From assembly GCA_021373135.1 (NCBI GenBank), contig JAJFTH010000007.1, positions 1-64,000 of the forward strand: DNA of 64,000 bases. Direction: 5' to 3'. The DNA is from Bacteroidales bacterium (GTDB lineage Bacteria > Bacteroidota > Bacteroidia > Bacteroidales > UBA1402). A program made the translations under genes and the position numbers. Shown piece by piece: positions 1 to 9,204 of this stretch (position 1 is the stretch's first letter; each line of letters starts with the position of its first letter). The notes under the pieces are model-generated. The model was not told where the DNA came from. It saw nothing but the letters and a program-made list of their open reading frames with translations, and did no database searches.

Positions 1-660
1 GAAGCTTCTGTACACGACTCTACGGCAATGAAAGAAATTCCTTATGAATCAGGATCTTATTATATATTTGACCGTGCATACAACCATTTCAAGATGTTGT
101 ATAAGATTCATCAGATAGAAGCTTTCTTCGTTGTCAGAGCAAAGAAGAATCTTCAATTCAAGCCTATCAAATGGAAACGCAGATTACCTAAGAATGTGCT
201 TTCAGACACAACGATCGAATTGACTGGTTTTTATCCTAAGCAATACTATCCAGAACATCTTCGATTGGTCAGATATTGGGATGATGAACAAAAGCGTGAG
301 TTTGTATTCTTAACCAATGCGATACATATTTCTGCTCTGCAAGTTGCTGAACTTTACAAGAACCGCTGGCAAGTCGAGCTTTTCTTCAAATGGCTAAAGC
401 AGCATCTGAAAATCAAGAAATTCTGGGGTACTACTGAAAATGCTGTTCGGATTCAAATCTACGTTGCCATGTGCACTTACTGCTTAGTGGCAATCGTCCA
501 AAAAGACATGCAACTTGACAGAAGCGCTTATGAGGTTTTGCAGATCTTGAGTATATCATTGACAGATAAAACTCCTCTTCGAGATCTCTTCGATAGAACT
601 AAATTTCAAAATGACAAAGAACGTTTTAGGCTTAATGAGCCAAATTTGTTTAATTTTTAA
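1..660 (+). mobile_element. IS4-family transposase, 3' part (cut by window edge)
   Basis: The reading frame is open from base 1, so the gene starts before the window; an internal Met at 28 is not the real start. The visible 219 residues hold the C-terminal half of an IS4-type DDE transposase: the second catalytic Asp in FDRAY, and the signature Y-(2)-R-(3)-E-(6)-K in YKNRWQVELFFKWLK, which gives the catalytic Glu. It would cut and paste its own element. The frame ends cleanly with TAA in the usual low-complexity tail, with no sign of decay in the visible part. Just downstream is the imperfect palindrome TCCCAATTTTAATGGGA (about 666-682), which may belong to the element's right end; without the left end the terminal repeat cannot be proved. 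Confidence 0.85.
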
Positions 661-686
661 TAACGTCCCAATTTTAATGGGACACT

Positions 687-699
687 ACCGGTTACCGGT
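687..699. repeat. Near-palindrome ACCGGT-T-ACCGGT beyond the IS end
   Basis: Two copies of the self-complementary hexamer ACCGGT are separated by one base, about 27 bp after the transposase stop. It could be part of the IS end or its target site. The left end of the element is outside the window, so this cannot be decided. Confidence 0.3.
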
Positions 700-773
700 C
701 GTTTCCTGATTTGACCTGCGTATCTTTATTGCCGACCCATCCTCAATCTCACTCCAGACTATATATGAATCAA

Positions 774-806
774 TCGGAAGGATTGTCCCTAAAAACAGGA
801 ACAATC
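774..806. repeat. 33-bp direct repeat, copy 1 (hairpin after the GH2 gene)
   Basis: These 33 bases are identical, in the same orientation, to 33664-33696. They can form a stem of about 10 bp around an A/T-rich loop. Read on the minus strand the hairpin directly follows the stop codon of the GH2 gene, but no T-tract follows it, so it would be a poor intrinsic terminator in this copy. The identity stops at the repeat edges on both sides. Confidence 0.8.
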
Positions 807-808
807 TA

Positions 809-3439
809 CTACTTTATAAACATAGGGACTAATCTATGAATTCTGATGCCACTAATCATCGACTTACCCCTAATGGTTTTCAAATCTATAATAATTCCCG
901 AGCCAGAGGTAACTTCAGTTACGAATCTTTTAGTAAGAGCAAAAAGGCATCCACCATTGGCAGCAATGTTCCATACAGGCAATATCACATTTTCATTCAG
1001 AATAACATCAAAGACATTATCCAAAGGCAACACTTTTTGATTTTGAGTAGATGGTTCAACAAAACTTAATTCCACTTCATAATTTCCATCCGGCACATCA
1101 AACTGATATCTTTCAGCACCCAAGCGCATGGTCTGGAATAGAGGAACGTTTCTTGTACCCTGTATCTGATCAATCATACCAATTACCCAAGGCTTCGATC
1201 TGTAAACTTCACCGCCTACATATCCAAAACCACCCTTTTTATAAGGCTTATCGGCAAGCCAAGTGAAATGTGTTTTATCATCAGTAAAATCACTACAACT
1301 TCCACAATTGATACCTATTTCAAGCGTCTTTCCTTTGAATTCTTTCAGGTTTGCAGGAATAATCTGAAAATCGACAGTTGCTACATCTTCAATCATAAGA
1401 TCAGAATTTACTGCTTTAGCATTCAGTATGTTCTTACCTTCGCGAAAAGGTACCAGCCATATAGCATTACAGTTTCTAAGTCCTTTCACACCTAGTGACT
1501 TCCCGTTTACAAACAGTTCAACCTGTTTCATATTCGAATAAATCTTTACTGGATGATCGGCTACCAGAGATGTATCATTATCGGATACCGCAGTCCGCTG
1601 ATACCAGTCCTGCGTGGCAATATGCAAAACAGGAATTTTGCGAAGCATTGATTTATAATAATAAAAAACATCTTTAGGTTCACGGTTATAATAAAGTAAA
1701 CCTTTGTTATTGATTCTCGGCATTGATTCATCTCGATCCGCCGAACCAAAATCGTTCATATTCCATACAGCTGAACCGGCAATATAATCTCTTTCAAGAA
1801 TATAAGAAAGATATGCTTCATGAAAATCCTGCTGATACTCCATGCTGAAATCAAATGATTCCCCCTTATTCGAATGCAATCGCCTGTCACTGCCAGCACC
1901 ATACTCACTTATAATCAGGGGACGCTGAGGAAAAGCCTTATGCTGTTGATCAATAAAGGTTTCAAAATCTCTAAATCTTTCGCCATACCAACCTTTATAG
2001 ACGTTCCAACCAATGATATCTGTGATTTTGGAAAGTCCTGAACGTTCATAAGCTTCATCTATGTGCAATGCCATAGTCGTAGCCCTAAAAGGATCAATCT
2101 TGTGAGCAATGCTATCAAGTCTTTTGGCAATTTTTACCGTATAATCATAATATTTCTTTCGATTGTCAGCCGGGATAATCTTGTTGACCCATAAAAAAAT
2201 CTCATTCATAAATCCCCAAGTCACTATGCTTGGATGATTGTAGTGCTGGTAAATCATTTCTTTCAGATTTGTTTTACTATTCTGAAAAAATGCATCATTG
2301 AACGAAACAATATCAACAAGCGGAATTTCTTCCCAGCAAATAATCCCCAGTTTATCACATTCTTCAAGTAAAGTTTCATCCTGAGGATAATGCGCAATCC
2401 GCAAAAAGTTTATCCCCATATCTTTCATTAACCGAACATCACGACGATGGAAATCATCAGTTAATGCGTTCCCCAGTCCTTCAAAATCTTGATGACGACT
2501 CAGACCAATCAGTTTCAAAGGCTCTCCGTTCAAAAAAAAGCCTTTTTCACCATCAAAAGAGAACCATCTAAAACCAATTTGAGTCGTGACTTTATCGACA
2601 AGTGCCTTGGTCATATTATCGGAAACAAGTGCTTCTACCGTATACAAATCAGGTGTATCTGGTGACCACAATTCCGGATTGACAACAATCATTTTGTCGA
2701 ACACTAAATGACATGTTTCCCTTGTTTTCAGGTTAACATTTTGCTCTTTTCTGGCAACGACCCTCCCACTTTTGTCTTTTATGAAACACTGTACTTTCGC
2801 TTTTTTTGTTATATCCGAATGATTTTCCAAACATATATTCACTCTTGAAGTTGCTTTTTGCTCATTCACAACAGGTGTGCTAATCAAAAGACCTTTGTCG
2901 CCATATTCTCCAAAACCGATATGTAACTGATCGGTTAAGATGATTTTCACATCCCTGTAAATTCCACCCCAACAAGTAAAATCTCCGTGTAGAGGAGGTA
3001 TATCAATATTCTCATTGTTTACTTTCACTAAAAGTTGATTCGGAGCACCAAAAATTACCTGTCCGGATATATCAAAACCAAAACCTGTATATCCACCTTT
3101 ATGGTTACCAATGAACTTCCCGTTCAAATAGATTTCGGCTTCAGAAAGTATTCCTTCGAAAGTAAGAAAAACCGATTGATCCATATTCGAAGCTTGCAGA
3201 GTAAAGTTTTTTTTGTACCAACGGGTACCCCTAAAATATACTTTCTCTATATACCCGTCGGTTGAGTTCCATGTATGGGGAATATTAATCTTTTGCCAAT
3301 TTGCACCTTCTGCATCATAAACCGATAGAATGGTCGAAGTACTATACCACCAAGCATCATTCATCGTACAAACCATTCTGGAAAAAGAAAATTGCGAGAT
3401 AGAAAATAAAAATAAAATAAAATAAAATCTTTTCTTCAT
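809..3439 (-). CDS. GH2-family glycoside hydrolase (beta-galactosidase/beta-glucuronidase type), secreted
   Basis: Retaining exo-glycosidase of family GH2, expected to remove terminal beta-linked galactose or (glucu)uronate; the substrate cannot be fixed from sequence. The 876 residues begin with a signal peptide (about 1-20), then the sugar-binding jelly roll (about 45-170, with NIPHTWN), an Ig-like domain (about 180-290) and the TIM barrel (about 295-590). The acid/base pair is N412-E413 in GFMNE and the nucleophile E512 in ISEYG. The C-terminal part (about 610-876) looks like a DUF4982-type Ig domain followed by a malectin-like carbohydrate-binding domain. No type IX sorting tail is visible. 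It is a single-gene unit divergent from araC, with the 21-bp-spaced operator between the two, so it is a probable target of that regulator. The stop codon sits next to the 33-bp repeat. Confidence 0.9.
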   Translation of the reverse strand: MKKRFYFILFLFSISQFSFSRMVCTMNDAWWYSTSTILSVYDAEGANWQKINIPHTWNSTDGYIEKVYFRGTRWYKKNFTLQASNMDQSVFLTFEGILSEAEIYLNGKFIGNHKGGYTGFGFDISGQVIFGAPNQLLVKVNNENIDIPPLHGDFTCWGGIYRDVKIILTDQLHIGFGEYGDKGLLISTPVVNEQKATSRVNICLENHSDITKKAKVQCFIKDKSGRVVARKEQNVNLKTRETCHLVFDKMIVVNPELWSPDTPDLYTVEALVSDNMTKALVDKVTTQIGFRWFSFDGEKGFFLNGEPLKLIGLSRHQDFEGLGNALTDDFHRRDVRLMKDMGINFLRIAHYPQDETLLEECDKLGIICWEEIPLVDIVSFNDAFFQNSKTNLKEMIYQHYNHPSIVTWGFMNEIFLWVNKIIPADNRKKYYDYTVKIAKRLDSIAHKIDPFRATTMALHIDEAYERSGLSKITDIIGWNVYKGWYGERFRDFETFIDQQHKAFPQRPLIISEYGAGSDRRLHSNKGESFDFSMEYQQDFHEAYLSYILERDYIAGSAVWNMNDFGSADRDESMPRINNKGLLYYNREPKDVFYYYKSMLRKIPVLHIATQDWYQRTAVSDNDTSLVADHPVKIYSNMKQVELFVNGKSLGVKGLRNCNAIWLVPFREGKNILNAKAVNSDLMIEDVATVDFQIIPANLKEFKGKTLEIGINCGSCSDFTDDKTHFTWLADKPYKKGGFGYVGGEVYRSKPWVIGMIDQIQGTRNVPLFQTMRLGAERYQFDVPDGNYEVELSFVEPSTQNQKVLPLDNVFDVILNENVILPVWNIAANGGCLFALTKRFVTEVTSGSGIIIDLKTIRGKSMISGIRIHRLVPMFIK

Positions 3440-3527
3440 ATGTTGAACATTTTATGCTAAATGTTGTATTTTACATTAATTTTTTTGAAGGATCTTTCCA
3501 TAGAGAATAAATCATTTATTGTACAGA

Positions 3528-3535
3528 CAAATTAA
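3528..3535 (-). promoter_or_regulatory. -7-like element for GH2 gene
   Basis: Minus-strand TTAATTTG differs at one position from the Bacteroidota -7 consensus TAnnTTTG. It lies 23 nt downstream of the operator, the same spacing as at three other genes in the window. It would give a 5' leader of about 80 nt. Confidence 0.4.
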
Positions 3536-3558
3536 AGATTCAAATACGAAAATTTAAA

Positions 3559-3592
3559 TGCATAAAATGGTCATTTTCCTACACGAAATGTC
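3559..3592 (-). promoter_or_regulatory. Two-part AraC-type operator, GH2 copy
   Basis: Two direct half-sites with cores AAAATG (3564-3569) and GAAATG (3585-3590) are exactly 21 bp apart on the plus strand; the distal one reads ACACGAAATGTC. The same arrangement stands upstream of three more minus-strand units. A 21-bp direct repeat fits the paired helix-turn-helix motifs of AraC-family activators. The likely regulator is the neighbouring araC gene; that link is inference. Confidence 0.55.
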
Positions 3593-3826
3593 ACTTCATC
3601 TAAATTCGTTGTATATGTAAATATAGATGTTCGAAAAATAGGAGGTTAACCTATTGATTGAAGCTGGAAATGCATATTCTTCCATGTGTTACATTTATCA
3701 GTTATTTTAAGCCTCATAAATCATTTGCTAATTTTATCTATTTTTGTAATGGGATCGAAAGTATTTTAACTATCTTCTTCGATTAAATTCAATATAATTG
3801 ATTTACAAGTCATCGATTTTTTATCA

Positions 3827-3834
3827 TATCTTTG
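3827..3834 (+). promoter_or_regulatory. -7 element for araC
   Basis: TATCTTTG matches the Bacteroidota -7 consensus TAnnTTTG. It puts transcription start at about 3841, downstream of the possible TTG start at 3798, and so supports the ATG at 3852. No clear -33 TTTG was seen. Confidence 0.5.
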
Positions 3835-3851
3835 TCTGTAATCTAACACTT

Positions 3852-4748
3852 ATGAAGACGCCATCTTTCAAGTATACAACCCTTTCCGAACAGGATCAAG
3901 AGCTAAATCTATATCTGACGACTGTAGGAGTTCTAGATGTTAAACCTGGAACTAACTATCCTCCAAAAGACGGACATCCTTCACGATATTGGTTTAATAC
4001 AGACAAAGGACGTATTTTGCAGGAATATCAGATCATCTACATTACAGAGGGTTACGGTGTTTTTCAAAATAAGTACAAAATCTATAGGATATCTCCCGGA
4101 ACAATGATCATTTTATTCCCTGGAGAGTGGCATCGTTACCGACCATTAAAAAGTACAGGTTGGAAAAGTCATTATATCGGATTTAACGGTGATATGGCCA
4201 AATTGCTTCTGAAACATATTTTCTTTACCCCCGAGAAACCGATTGAAAATATTGGATTGAGCACAGAAATTCTATACTATTTTGATAGAATATTTTACCT
4301 GACAATCAATGAGAAGCCAGGATATCATCAAATTTGTGTAGGACTTTTGATTGCCTATATCAGTCAAATTATCGCTGCTATAAAATACAAAGAATTTGAG
4401 GGTAAGGAAATAGAGATTAAGATCAGACAGGCCTGCTTTTTACTTAACGAACGGGTACGTCATGATGTCGATGTTGTTAAATTGGCCGAAGATCTTAATA
4501 TGGGATATTCCTATTTTAGAAAAATGTTTACTAAATATACAGGGTTACCTCCTGTACAATATCATCTTCAACTGCGTATACGCAAAGCCGAAATCATGTT
4601 AACAACGACCAACAAAACAATAAAGGAAATTGCTTACAATTTGGGATTTGAATCAGCGTTTTATTTCTCTCGTGTATTTAAAGATAAAACAAATTTATCG
4701 CCGGTGGAATACCGGAAATTACATTGCATTGAACCTAGCGGAAAATAA
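3852..4748 (+). CDS. AraC-family transcriptional regulator
   Basis: Cytoplasmic sugar-responsive activator of 298 residues. The N-terminal half is a cupin sensor domain of the AraC_binding type (about 25-160, with the region PGTMIILFPGEWHRY). The C-terminal 100 residues hold two helix-turn-helix motifs: VVKLAEDLNMGYSYFRKMF, then IKEIAYNLGFESAFYFSRVF followed by the family ending K-x-x-NLSPVEYRK. The ATG at 3852 is preferred over an in-frame TTG 54 bp upstream because the -7 element lies between them. The gene is divergent from the GH2 gene and is the only regulator inside the carbohydrate island. It is the natural candidate to bind the four 21-bp-spaced direct repeats. It resembles rhamnose regulators such as RhaR in layout; the inducer is unknown. 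Confidence 0.9.
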   Translation: MKTPSFKYTTLSEQDQELNLYLTTVGVLDVKPGTNYPPKDGHPSRYWFNTDKGRILQEYQIIYITEGYGVFQNKYKIYRISPGTMIILFPGEWHRYRPLKSTGWKSHYIGFNGDMAKLLLKHIFFTPEKPIENIGLSTEILYYFDRIFYLTINEKPGYHQICVGLLIAYISQIIAAIKYKEFEGKEIEIKIRQACFLLNERVRHDVDVVKLAEDLNMGYSYFRKMFTKYTGLPPVQYHLQLRIRKAEIMLTTTNKTIKEIAYNLGFESAFYFSRVFKDKTNLSPVEYRKLHCIEPSGK

Positions 4749-4762
4749 TTCTTATTTTACAA

Positions 4763-4799
4763 AATAAGATTCAACTCCCCTTAGATGCTGAATCTTATT
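4763..4799. terminator. Hairpin between convergent genes
   Basis: AATAAGATTCA (4763-4773) pairs perfectly with TGAATCTTATT (4789-4799) around a 15-nt loop. It lies between the araC stop and the stop of the convergent isomerase gene. Read on the minus strand the stem runs into TTTTG, so it probably ends the long susC operon and perhaps araC too. Confidence 0.55.
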
Positions 4800-4817
4800 A
4801 AAAAAATTCAACTTTGA

Positions 4818-6287
4818 TCAATCAGTTACAACAACAGCTTCTATACCCAAATAACGCGCTATCTTTACAATTGTAGAAGCATGATGACCAATGCCAAGAG
4901 CGAAGTGGTGGGTCGGTGCTTCTTTTACCCATCTGTTTAAAAATGTTCTGACATCTGGTTTGAACTTTCCTCTGGTATTGGTATTACCTGTTGCGGGTAT
5001 AACACCTGCAACAGATTCTCCCTCAGCAATAACAAACTTAAATCTACCATCATAAGTGGAGTTAATACTTAACATGGTTATAGGACCGGTCTTGATTTTA
5101 AATTCAACCCCGGCTCCTGATCCCGGCTTTCCATGAAATTTTCTCAAACTTCTCAAAACTGGTTTTCCATCCGCTATCGAAATATTGTGAGGGCCATCAT
5201 GACCAACCAGCACAAAATCCTCACCAAAATCGACCGGATGCAATTCTGCAAAGCTGCCTCCGATACTCAATCTGTCCATAATAAATAAAGCTATCAATGT
5301 CTTCAGATCTGATTCTCCACACATTGGAATATTTTCTGCCGTCAACAATGAATTTCCAACAGCTAAATTTGTCAAAACCAATCGTTCTGAACTTTCAGGC
5401 ATTCCATCGTAATAATATGCCAGACCATTTATTTTATTTTTTTTGATAAATTTATCCAATGCAACATACACACGGGCTGAAACATATAAGTCAGCATCCT
5501 GCAACTTCATTGAAATGGGATCTGATACAGGATCAGGAGTATTAAAAAACTCCAGAATCTTCTTTTTTGCAATATCAATTTCTGTATCTGTTACCTGTTC
5601 GTAAGATGAAACCAATTCATTTGCTTCACAAGCCTTAATATGACAACCAAAATAAGTCGTGAACATTGTCGGATCAAAATGCATATCGAGCATGGCATTA
5701 AGAGAATGACCAATATGACCAAAATGTGCATTTTTTAATCCATGCAGTACCCGGGCAATGCCACAGTACTCCTCAATTCTCTTATCAACTTCAGTATCGT
5801 TATGAAGTGTACCGATAATAGTATCGGGAATACGAACTCCCATACGGGATGCAACACCGGTAAATTCGGGTAACGAACATATATCATCGTTGCAAAGCTG
5901 CATATATGTACTTGCATTGGCATAATCTAAAGCACCCAAAGGCTGTAAGGCTACCAATACAATAGGAATATTCAAAGTCTTCATAATTACGCTAAAAGTA
6001 CCGGAAGTGGCATAGGTAACCATATCACAAAAAAGCAAATCAAGATTTGACGCAGTCAATGTTTTGACAGCCTGATATGCTTTTTCGGCATCATCAACTA
6101 AACCAAAATCAGCGACATCAACAAAATCAGGAATCTTTTCTATAAAAGAATCTATCTTCTTGTACATTTCATCAAGCAAGCCAGGAAATTGATCCCAGTA
6201 TATGTGATGTCCTACTCCTATAACTCCAACCTTAGGCTTTAAATCCACATTTGTAATTGAATAATCAACTTTTTTTACTACTTTCAT
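4818..6287 (-). CDS. L-fucose/L-arabinose isomerase-family protein
   Basis: Predicted cytoplasmic aldose-ketose isomerase of 489 residues, last gene of the susC operon. It has the alpha/beta fold and metal-site pattern of the fucose/arabinose isomerase superfamily: E325 in CGESDLKT, E348 in FAELHPVDF, H363 or H367 in GHDGPHNI, and H460/H461 in HHFALGIGHH. These match the two Glu and two His that bind Mn2+ in AraA. Overall similarity to classical AraA or FucI looks modest, so the true sugar (L-fucose, L-arabinose, another aldose) is open. A separate canonical L-rhamnose isomerase is encoded at 30882, so this enzyme probably handles a different sugar released from the same glycan. It begins 35 nt after the transporter gene. 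Confidence 0.8.
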   Translation of the reverse strand: MKVVKKVDYSITNVDLKPKVGVIGVGHHIYWDQFPGLLDEMYKKIDSFIEKIPDFVDVADFGLVDDAEKAYQAVKTLTASNLDLLFCDMVTYATSGTFSVIMKTLNIPIVLVALQPLGALDYANASTYMQLCNDDICSLPEFTGVASRMGVRIPDTIIGTLHNDTEVDKRIEEYCGIARVLHGLKNAHFGHIGHSLNAMLDMHFDPTMFTTYFGCHIKACEANELVSSYEQVTDTEIDIAKKKILEFFNTPDPVSDPISMKLQDADLYVSARVYVALDKFIKKNKINGLAYYYDGMPESSERLVLTNLAVGNSLLTAENIPMCGESDLKTLIALFIMDRLSIGGSFAELHPVDFGEDFVLVGHDGPHNISIADGKPVLRSLRKFHGKPGSGAGVEFKIKTGPITMLSINSTYDGRFKFVIAEGESVAGVIPATGNTNTRGKFKPDVRTFLNRWVKEAPTHHFALGIGHHASTIVKIARYLGIEAVVVTD

Positions 6288-6321
6288 CTGTTATATCGTA
6301 TATTTTATATTTGTATAGTAC

Positions 6322-7569
6322 TTATGATAAAGGTTCATCCGGTTTTATTTTTGGAATAAAGAATATTAAAATCAGAAAAGCCAACGGATACATTAGTCCG
6401 GCCCAGCACCATAAAGGATCATAAGAATAATTAGTAACAATAAAGCCAATCAGTCTGTTTATGAAAAAAGCCGATACTGCACCAAAAGTTCCTGTCAGAC
6501 CGATAATCGTAGAAGTGGCCTTATTCCCAAAAATATCTCCTACGGCGGTGGAATAGTTCGTAATCCACAAACCATGAGCAAAAAAGAAAACGGAAAGAAG
6601 GACAATGACAGCCTGTGGCGAATCTACAAACTGCATAAACAATACAGAAACAGTAAGCAAAGCTGAAACGCCCATGATTGATTTTCTTGCAAAACTGAGA
6701 TTCAATGTCTTTCTATAAATTTTATCAGAAAGATAACCTCCCCAGATATTTGAGAGTCCGAGTACCAAAAAAGGTAACCAAAATAATTTACCTATTAAAT
6801 CAAGCGATATTCCACGACTTTCGCTCATGAATTTCGGAATCCAAAACATTAAAAAATAAAATATTGGATCGAAAAACATGCGCATCGCAATAAATACCCA
6901 TGCTTTTTTATTTTTGAGAAGCTCTATAAAAGAATAACTTTTTATTTCTACCGAAGCTTTTTCATTTTTGGTATATACTTCCGTTTGTACTTTATATCTT
7001 GAATTCTTTTTGTTGTTTAAATAGAGCCACAAACCAATCCAGATAAAACTTATAGCCGGTGAAACCAGAAACAATATTCTCCAACCAACTATTTCAAGCA
7101 TAAATATGGCAAGCAAAGGTGCAATAACTGCACCAATGGCAGATCCACCAATGGCAAACCCCGTAGCTAATGATCTTTTGTTATTGGGAATCCACTCGAT
7201 AACAGCTTTGATTGCACCTGGGAAACAAGCTCCTTCCCCTATCCCCAATAAAAATCTAAAAGCAATCAGTTGAGGGACGGTTGTTGCCACGCTATGTAAT
7301 CCCGAAGCGACAGTCCAGATTCCCAGTGCCAAAGCTAAACCTAATTTCGAACCAAACTTATCAATAAAAATACCGCCCAGCGTAAACATAATTGCATAGC
7401 CTGCTATAAAACCTCCTGTAATCCAACTATAGTCAGTATCTGAAATGGCAATATCTTCCTTAATCTTTAGTATAGATATGGACAAGATTTGACGATCGAG
7501 AAAACTAAGAGCGGTTACGATGAAAAGCAGAGCTACCACCAACCAGGGTATTATTGATTTATTTTTCAT
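6322..7569 (-). CDS. MFS transporter, ACS/hexuronate (ExuT-like) type
   Basis: Inner-membrane proton symporter of 415 residues with about 12 predicted membrane helices. The N-terminal stretch has the ACS-family pattern seen in ExuT and related organic-anion transporters: FLDRQILS in helix 1, GGFIAGYAIMFTLGG-x-x-x-DKFGSK in the helix 2-3 loop, and LLGIGEGACFPGAIKAV in helix 4. The family moves hexuronates, galactonate and similar anions. It lies between the secreted esterase and the isomerase in the susC operon, with 35-40 nt gaps, so it probably imports the monosaccharide that the isomerase converts. The exact substrate is inference; an acidic sugar would fit the family, a neutral deoxysugar would fit the neighbours. 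Confidence 0.85.
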   Translation of the reverse strand: MKNKSIIPWLVVALLFIVTALSFLDRQILSISILKIKEDIAISDTDYSWITGGFIAGYAIMFTLGGIFIDKFGSKLGLALALGIWTVASGLHSVATTVPQLIAFRFLLGIGEGACFPGAIKAVIEWIPNNKRSLATGFAIGGSAIGAVIAPLLAIFMLEIVGWRILFLVSPAISFIWIGLWLYLNNKKNSRYKVQTEVYTKNEKASVEIKSYSFIELLKNKKAWVFIAMRMFFDPIFYFLMFWIPKFMSESRGISLDLIGKLFWLPFLVLGLSNIWGGYLSDKIYRKTLNLSFARKSIMGVSALLTVSVLFMQFVDSPQAVIVLLSVFFFAHGLWITNYSTAVGDIFGNKATSTIIGLTGTFGAVSAFFINRLIGFIVTNYSYDPLWCWAGLMYPLAFLILIFFIPKIKPDEPLS

Positions 7570-7608
7570 AAATGGAACTTAATGCGTTTTTAAGTAAATT
7601 TAGGTTTT

Positions 7609-9024
7609 TCATTCTGTCCAATGATCGGTACGAAAAGGAATCAACGGAAAATCGAAATTATTGTAGATATACATGCATGAATAATTTTTAAACGCATAAC
7701 GTACTGCAACTGGTTTACTTATTAAAGGATTTGTTAACTGTATTTTCCTTGATCTGTCAATAAACATTCCATTAGTCGGCCTAAAAATCCTGTCTTCTCC
7801 TGCAACCTCAAATCCTTTTATTTGTTTTTCTATTGAATGGAAACCTTCATTTGCATAATCAAAGCTCAAGATAATTGTATCATTCTGTATTTCCATTGAC
7901 CTAAATTGAGGAGCCATATACTCTATACCCTCTCTTCCATAGGTTTTATTCAGTGCCAAGTATGCAAATCTTTCTGCAATCAATTTCTTTTGTGGAGAAT
8001 GTATTACAATCGAATCGCCAGTATCAGCAGTAACAATCATTCCAGAAACGGGAATTATTTTTGTCAATTGTTGTTGCATTTCCCTGAAACGTGCAGATTC
8101 TTCGTTATTGACACCATTGTATTTCCACGGAGCAATCTGAGCATAATAAAACGGAAAATTCCCGTAATTGCAGCTATTACGCCAAGAACTAACCATTGCA
8201 GGAAGTAGCTTGGCATACAATTCCGGATTATAGACGTTGGCTTCACCTTGATACCATAGCATACCTTTTACCCGATAATTCATCAACGGATAAAGCATGG
8301 CATTAAAAAGCTCACAATGCCGAGGTGAAGCAGATAATTCTGATGTTGTAACTCCTGTATTTACTTTTATATAGTGGGCAAGTGTCGTACTATCCATCCA
8401 GGATTCGATGGGTGAACCACCCCACGACGTACTTATTATGCCGACAGGAATATTTAAAACCGACTGAAGATAGCCGGCGAAAAAATAAGCAACAGCACTG
8501 AACTCTTTAACTGCCTGCGAATGATTTGTAGTCCAAACACCTTCTACATTCTGCAAAGGCCTTATACTTTTATTTCGTTCGACTCTGAAAAGTCGTACAG
8601 GAATATCCGGTTTAGCTTTTGCTATGGTATTTTGTGCCTCATAAACTGACTGCCCTTGATAGCCTTTCATCGGCATTTCCATATTTGATTGTCCGGAACA
8701 TAACCAGACTTCGCCAATCATTACGTCGGAAATTGTTTTTTCTTTTCCATCTGAAAACGTAATCGTATAAGGTCCACCAGCCATAGGTGTTTTTACAGTT
8801 CCAGACCAACGTCCGTTTTTGTCTGCTTTCGTAATAACAGTATTTTGACTCCACGAAATCTTAATTTTCACCTGCTTACCGGCATTGGCGTTTCCCCAAA
8901 GCTTTACCTCGGTTTGCTGTTGAAGTACCATGTGATCGGAAATCAGTGCCGGCAATTGTATTTCTGCATTCACAGCACAAATGCCCATCAACAAAAAACA
9001 AAATGTAAAAAAAAACTTTCTCAT
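7609..9024 (-). CDS. Sialate O-acetylesterase-type (SASA) carbohydrate esterase, secreted
   Basis: SGNH-hydrolase-like esterase of 471 residues with a signal peptide ending near residue 20 (AVNA). The N-terminal beta domain carries LISDHMVLQQ. Catalytic Ser is S113 in CSGQSN, followed by the family WYQGEAN motif and a C-terminal IHSPQKK, whose His completes the active site. In Bacteroidota such proteins remove O-acetyl groups from many sugars, not only sialic acid, so a role in deacetylating the polysaccharide before GH106 and GH3 act is likely. It shares residue-for-residue motif spacing with the protein at 58039 (S113 in both), which suggests close paralogy. It lies 181 nt after the GH3 gene in the susC operon. 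Confidence 0.88.
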   Translation of the reverse strand: MRKFFFTFCFLLMGICAVNAEIQLPALISDHMVLQQQTEVKLWGNANAGKQVKIKISWSQNTVITKADKNGRWSGTVKTPMAGGPYTITFSDGKEKTISDVMIGEVWLCSGQSNMEMPMKGYQGQSVYEAQNTIAKAKPDIPVRLFRVERNKSIRPLQNVEGVWTTNHSQAVKEFSAVAYFFAGYLQSVLNIPVGIISTSWGGSPIESWMDSTTLAHYIKVNTGVTTSELSASPRHCELFNAMLYPLMNYRVKGMLWYQGEANVYNPELYAKLLPAMVSSWRNSCNYGNFPFYYAQIAPWKYNGVNNEESARFREMQQQLTKIIPVSGMIVTADTGDSIVIHSPQKKLIAERFAYLALNKTYGREGIEYMAPQFRSMEIQNDTIILSFDYANEGFHSIEKQIKGFEVAGEDRIFRPTNGMFIDRSRKIQLTNPLISKPVAVRYAFKNYSCMYIYNNFDFPLIPFRTDHWTE

Positions 9025-9204
9025 AAAAATGATATATTAGACCAACCACTGTACTCAAACAGGAATTAAGATTTATAACAAAAATAAAAAACACATTACT
9101 TCCAAAGAATATACCAAATGAGCAAATCCTTGCAGAAAATGGCACTTATAATTATTGTTTAAAACTTCTGAGATAGTCGCTACAATTATTCTCAAAAATT
9201 TGAA

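Larger units (their letters stand above)
3440..3851. promoter_or_regulatory. Divergent control region between GH2 gene and araC
   Basis: This 412-bp AT-rich spacer separates the minus-strand GH2 gene from the plus-strand araC. It holds the two-part operator (3559-3592), a -7-like element for the GH2 gene (3528-3535) and a good -7 element for araC (3827-3834). The middle part (about 3610-3790) shows no gene or further recognisable site. Confidence 0.6.

Noticed and set aside
836..1677. Several plus-strand frames of 60-77 codons opposite the GH2 gene
   Set aside because: They lie antisense to a well-supported GH2 reading frame, have no family features and are the usual shadows.
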